Source of the DNA: Propionibacteriaceae bacterium
Lineage (GTDB): Bacteria; Actinomycetota; Actinomycetes; Propionibacteriales; Propionibacteriaceae
Direction of reading: 5' to 3'
DNA: 8,552 nucleotides
NCBI GenBank assembly: GCA_031265725.1
Contig: JAISCH010000196.1
Location: 1-8,552, forward strand
A program made the position numbers and the translations under genes. The notes under the pieces are model-generated. The model was not told the DNA's origin, did not search any database, and saw only the letters and a list, made by a program, of their open reading frames with translations. Below are positions 6,025 through 8,552 of this stretch, in pieces; within the stretch, counting starts at the first letter, position 1; each line of letters opens with the position of its first letter.

Positions 6025-6831
6025 CTATCTACCGTAACGGCGTTGCCGCTGTGAGTAGGAGCGGAGCGCCCGGATGAAATCGACTTTGCGGAAGTCCGGC
6101 CAGAGCGCTTCACAGAAATAGAATTCGCTGTGCGCCGACTGCCACAACAGGAAGCCGGACAGCCGTTGCTCGCCAGAGGTACGGATGATGAGGTCCGGAT
6201 CAGGCTGGCCAGCGGTGTAGAGATGCTCCGAGATCTGGTCTATCTCCAGATTCTCCGACAGTTCGCGCAATGGCGTCCCGCGCTCGGCCTCGCTGGCCAA
6301 CAGCGAACGTACCGCGTCCCGCAATTCATGCCGTCCACCGTAGGCCACCGCGACGTTGACATTCAGCCCACGATGGGTGTGGGTGGCCCGCTCCGCGCCA
6401 GCGAGTGTGCTGGCTATCGGATCGGGCAGCAGGCTCAGATCGCCCACCACTTTCACCTGGTAAGTCGGCGCTGCGGCCAGGTCCACCACCAAATCCTCGA
6501 TGACCTTCAGCAATGGCGTCACTTCTTCGTCCTCGGAGCGGCGCAGATTCTCCGTCGACAACACCCAGAGCGTGACGATGGGAATGCCCACCTCGTCACA
6601 CCAACCGACGAATTCTTTGAGTTTGTCCGCTCCGGCCCGGTAACCGACCACCAATGATTTTCCGGGAGCATTCGTACGGGCCCAACGTCGGTTGCCGTCG
6701 GCCAGCACCGCCACATGGCGCGGAAAACGCGAACGGTCCAATTGGGCCAGGATCTGTTTCTCATAGGTCGAGTACAGCAGTCCCAACGGGCTCCAACCGG
6801 GATCGGGTTTCGATTGGGGATTGACTGACAT
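6025..6831 (-). CDS. uppS: cis-Prenyltransferase (UPP synthase family), Rv1086-like, probably short-chain Z-prenyl diphosphate synthase
   Basis: A 268-residue cis-prenyltransferase condensing isopentenyl diphosphate onto an allylic primer; such enzymes feed synthesis of the polyprenyl carrier for peptidoglycan and other wall glycans. Visible motifs are HVAVLADGNRRWA (39–51, with catalytic Asp45), STENL (92–96), NVAVAYGGR (159–167), and the diphosphate-binding IIRTSGEQRLSGFLLWQ (215–231) with R217 and R223. The C terminus LRSYSQRQRRYGR and the motif ADGNRRW closely resemble, from memory, the M. tuberculosis Z-farnesyl diphosphate synthase Rv1086 more than classical UppS. Val90 occupies the position of the chain-length-controlling Ala69 of E. 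coli UppS. The symbol uppS is a family label; product length is not proven. No clear Shine–Dalgarno precedes the ATG. Confidence 0.92.
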   Translation of the reverse strand: MSVNPQSKPDPGWSPLGLLYSTYEKQILAQLDRSRFPRHVAVLADGNRRWARTNAPGKSLVVGYRAGADKLKEFVGWCDEVGIPIVTLWVLSTENLRRSEDEEVTPLLKVIEDLVVDLAAAPTYQVKVVGDLSLLPDPIASTLAGAERATHTHRGLNVNVAVAYGGRHELRDAVRSLLASEAERGTPLRELSENLEIDQISEHLYTAGQPDPDLIIRTSGEQRLSGFLLWQSAHSEFYFCEALWPDFRKVDFIRALRSYSQRQRRYGR

Positions 6832-6837
6832 ATAAAA

Positions 6838-6843
6838 ACTCTA
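6838..6843 (-). promoter_or_regulatory. Candidate −10 element implying a leaderless prenyltransferase mRNA
   Basis: On the minus strand TAGAGT (TAnnnT type) is followed by six bases and then the ATG at 6831. That puts the expected transcription start at or next to the A of the start codon. The absence of a convincing Shine–Dalgarno fits a leaderless transcript, which is common in actinobacteria. No good −35 hexamer is seen. The 90-bp gap (6832–6921) otherwise shows only a weak, interrupted inverted repeat without a T-tract. Confidence 0.35.
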
Positions 6844-6921
6844 TCTTTTTGGCAATAGCTCTCCGATGGCCGCCGACCGCCCGGAATTCACGGTGGGACG
6901 GGTCATCAAGCTACTGCATCG

Positions 6922-8418
6922 CTATTCGTGGTCAGTTGGACCAAGATTGAGCATGCTGCGCATCTTGGCCAGATTCTCCTCTATCTCAGCCAAGCTGTCG
7001 ACGTCTTTCGTCGGTTCGACAGGCGCCGTCGCAGCGACATCGTGTCCGGAATTGGCCAATATCTGTCGCATTCTGGCCAATTCCCGCTCCAGTTCGGTAG
7101 CACCAGCCTCAGCGGTTGTCGGGGCGGCATTGGCCTCGGTTTTCGCCGGGGTGGCCGGACCGAAGATCGAACTGACCAGATCCATCGCCGAACCAGTATC
7201 AGCCGACACGCTAGGCATCGGGTAGTCCCGACGCAAAGGCGGTCTCACCGGTGGGGCAGGCGTTGGTTCGGGACTGAAAGCAGGCTGATCGACAGGCGAG
7301 ACGGCGGGAGCGTCTACCGCTGGCGAGAACTCCCCTTCGCTGGTGCGGACGACCTCCCCTGGCCGCCTGCCTCTGCCCGAAGGCATCGGCGCGGCAGGCG
7401 CAGGCGCGATTGTTTCCACCGGGGCAGACACCGGCTCGACCGGTACTTCCGGCGTGGGCTCGACAACTGCCGGAGCCTCAGCGAAGATCGGCCTGGCAAA
7501 GCTGGGAGCGGGCTGGACGGGCACTTCCGGCTGCGCTGTCACAATCTCTGGCTCCGCTGTGAAGGTTGGGAATTCGACCGGGGCGAACTCAATCGGAGCG
7601 AACTCGACGGGCGCGAAATCCACCGGCTCGAACCGACGCTGAACCGGATCATCGAACACCGTCGGCCGGGAAACCGGCGCAGGCTCGACTACCGGCGCAG
7701 GCTCGGCCACTGGCCGGGGCTCGGCTACCGGGGCAGGCGCGACTATCGGCGTGGGCTCAGCCACCGGAACGGGCGCGGACACTGGAACGGGCGCGGGCAC
7801 TGGCTGGACCGGAGCCGCCAGTGCCGGCTCGACCACCGGCTCGGGAACGGTCGTGGGCTCAGCGAAAATGGAAGCGGGCTGCGGAGCCGGGGCTGGTGAC
7901 TCCACGGCTTCGGCGGCTTGGGGAGCCGCTACGGACTCCGCCTCCACCAAAGCGGGCTGCGACTCGAAAAGGCTTCCCTCGGTCGCCGCTGGCTGGCTGG
8001 GCTCGACAGCTTGCGCAGCAGGCTTCTCCGCTGCGTCCCCAGTAGAACGGGTGACGAACAAAGCGACCGCCGAGACGAGCAACAAGACTCCAGCGGTGAT
8101 CCAGAAAGACCAGGGACCATTGAGTTGTCGGCAGTCGAGGGAACCGAAGGCCCGGCAAAGCAAGCCATCGGGAGAACCTGAGGTTCGCACCGCCAAAGCG
8201 ATTGGAAACGAGGATAGCCCAGCGATCAGCGCCAGCACAGAATGGTTACGCGCCCTTTTCACCAGGATCATCGCCAGAATGAGCACTACTGGGACAATCG
8301 CCGTGTACCATCCGGCATTCGTCAGGCCCCATCCGGAAAACTCCAATACGGCCCAGCCGGTGATCACTCCAACGAACAGCCACAGCAGATATGCCCACCA
8401 CGGTATTCGCTTATTCAC
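6922..8418 (-). CDS. Unrecognised four-helix membrane protein with long proline-rich cytoplasmic tail
   Basis: No family is recognised. The protein is 498 residues from the GTG at 8418, or 504 from an ATG at 8436; numbering here is from the ATG. Four membrane segments lie at about 11–33, 42–60, 66–83 and 109–129. Cys94 and Cys102 fall in the loop between helices 3 and 4, outside the cell if the basic N terminus is inside. Residues 130–445 are low-complexity, rich in Pro, Ala, Glu and Val. They include PVxEPA hexapeptides (about 212–257) and four tandem P[VI][DE]FA pentapeptides (271–290). The tail ends with two similar amphipathic helices, 448–460 and 484–496. The GTG start is favoured because AGGAG lies 7 nt upstream, while the ATG has no good site. 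The gene precedes the prenyltransferase gene by 90 bp on the same strand. An envelope scaffold role is only a guess. Confidence 0.85.
   Translation of the reverse strand: MNKRIPWWAYLLWLFVGVITGWAVLEFSGWGLTNAGWYTAIVPVVLILAMILVKRARNHSVLALIAGLSSFPIALAVRTSGSPDGLLCRAFGSLDCRQLNGPWSFWITAGVLLLVSAVALFVTRSTGDAAEKPAAQAVEPSQPAATEGSLFESQPALVEAESVAAPQAAEAVESPAPAPQPASIFAEPTTVPEPVVEPALAAPVQPVPAPVPVSAPVPVAEPTPIVAPAPVAEPRPVAEPAPVVEPAPVSRPTVFDDPVQRRFEPVDFAPVEFAPIEFAPVEFPTFTAEPEIVTAQPEVPVQPAPSFARPIFAEAPAVVEPTPEVPVEPVSAPVETIAPAPAAPMPSGRGRRPGEVVRTSEGEFSPAVDAPAVSPVDQPAFSPEPTPAPPVRPPLRRDYPMPSVSADTGSAMDLVSSIFGPATPAKTEANAAPTTAEAGATELERELARMRQILANSGHDVAATAPVEPTKDVDSLAEIEENLAKMRSMLNLGPTDHE
7567..7626 (-). repeat. Four tandem 15-bp units encoding P[VI][DE]FA pentapeptides
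   Basis: Within the proline-rich tail (residues 271–290 from the 8436 ATG), four consecutive pentapeptides read PVDFA, PVEFA, PIEFA and PVEFP. The regular Phe every fifth residue contrasts with the aromatic-poor surroundings and suggests a repeated short binding motif rather than plain spacer. Confidence 0.75.
7676..7801 (-). repeat. Seven imperfect 18-bp tandem repeats
   Basis: Seven consecutive 18-base units begin at 7676, 7694, 7712, 7730, 7748, 7766 and 7784. On the plus strand they approximate GGCGCAGGCTCGGCTACC; an eighth, diverged unit follows to about 7819. On the coding (minus) strand they encode hexapeptides of the PVxEPA type. Because the unit is a multiple of three, gain or loss of copies would keep the reading frame. 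Confidence 0.8.
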
Positions 8419-8425
8419 CTTCCAA

Positions 8426-8430
8426 CTCCT
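8426..8430 (-). promoter_or_regulatory. Shine–Dalgarno that decides the GTG start of the proline-rich protein
   Basis: On the minus strand AGGAG is followed by seven bases and GTG at 8418. This site lies inside the frame if the upstream ATG at 8436 is used, and that ATG is preceded only by a weak GGGG. A possible −10, TATAGG (8449–8454), would start transcription near 8442 and give a leader of about 24 nt to the GTG. No convincing −35 is seen. Confidence 0.5.
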
Positions 8431-8436
8431 CTCCAT

Positions 8437-8552
8437 CGCCCCAGCTAGCCTATACTCCGGCTATAAGAATCTCAGTCTTAGGCCTGCCGAAAAGGCCGAA
8501 ATATTTAGATAGCTCGCCTTGGAACGGACTCGATGACATCGGGAACCTCGTC
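8437..8552. other. Right-edge intergenic stretch with small dyads; gene content undecided
   Basis: No complete gene is seen. On the minus strand, 15 codons in one frame run from the edge to a TAA at 8505–8507 (ending ESVPRRAI) and could be the tail of an upstream gene, but the other two minus frames are also open here. On the plus strand an ATG at 8533 could begin a divergent gene. Two 5-bp stems, GGCCT/AGGCC (8481–8497) and TAAGA/TCTTA (8463–8479), lack T-tracts. The sequence is too short to decide. Confidence 0.25.

Noticed and set aside
7676..7801. CRISPR-like array
   Set aside because: The 18-bp units are contiguous with no spacers and are in-frame coding repeats of a proline-rich protein.
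6928..8512. Plus-strand open frames opposite the proline-rich protein (323, 159 and 253 codons)
   Set aside because: The Gly/Arg/Thr-rich repetitive content mirrors the complementary strand of the Pro/Ala/Glu repeats; the minus-strand frame has membrane helices and a good ribosome binding site.
8505..8552. C-terminal end of an upstream minus-strand gene
   Set aside because: Only 15 codons are visible, all three minus frames are open over this stretch, and no family can be recognised; it is noted as possible but not called.

Overview
The window reads as chromosomal DNA of an actinobacterium of moderately high G+C. The evidence is a DUF3040 small membrane protein (an actinobacterial family), a cis-prenyltransferase of the mycobacterial Rv1086 type, and a MoxR–DUF58–transglutaminase operon beside the start of the division/cell-wall (dcw) cluster. 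The genus cannot be resolved from sequence alone. No mobile element, CRISPR array, tRNA or rRNA gene was seen.

Layout, left to right. Positions 1–1061 (minus strand) hold the start of the dcw cluster: mraZ (636–1061) followed by the 5' half of rsmH (507 to the window edge). The 128-bp gap between them carries a long imperfect inverted repeat (552–615). Positions 1062–1279 are a divergent control region. It has a good minus-strand promoter with an A+T-rich upstream tract and several TGGG/GTGGG motifs that look like MraZ boxes. Positions 1280–5549 (plus strand) are an overlapping three-gene operon: a MoxR-type AAA+ ATPase, a DUF58 membrane protein and a TgpA-like membrane transglutaminase. A DUF3040 gene follows at 5643–6011. 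It converges, with only 13 bp between stop codons, on a minus-strand cis-prenyltransferase gene (6025–6831). Upstream of that on the same strand is a gene for an unrecognised protein with four membrane segments and a long proline-rich tail (6922–8418). The last ~115 bases are intergenic or the edge of another gene.

Most of the window has an envelope theme: division regulation (MraZ, RsmH), a MoxR/DUF58/transglutaminase module whose substrate is generally unknown, and a prenyl diphosphate enzyme on the route to the decaprenyl/undecaprenyl lipid carrier. The core genes are ordinary. The points that deserve attention are the mraZ–rsmH hairpin, the MraZ-box-like sites that extend into the moxR leader, the proline-rich membrane protein with its 18-bp tandem repeats and duplicated C-terminal helix motif, and a possible leaderless start for the prenyltransferase gene. 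I did not find a clear, previously undescribed multi-gene system.
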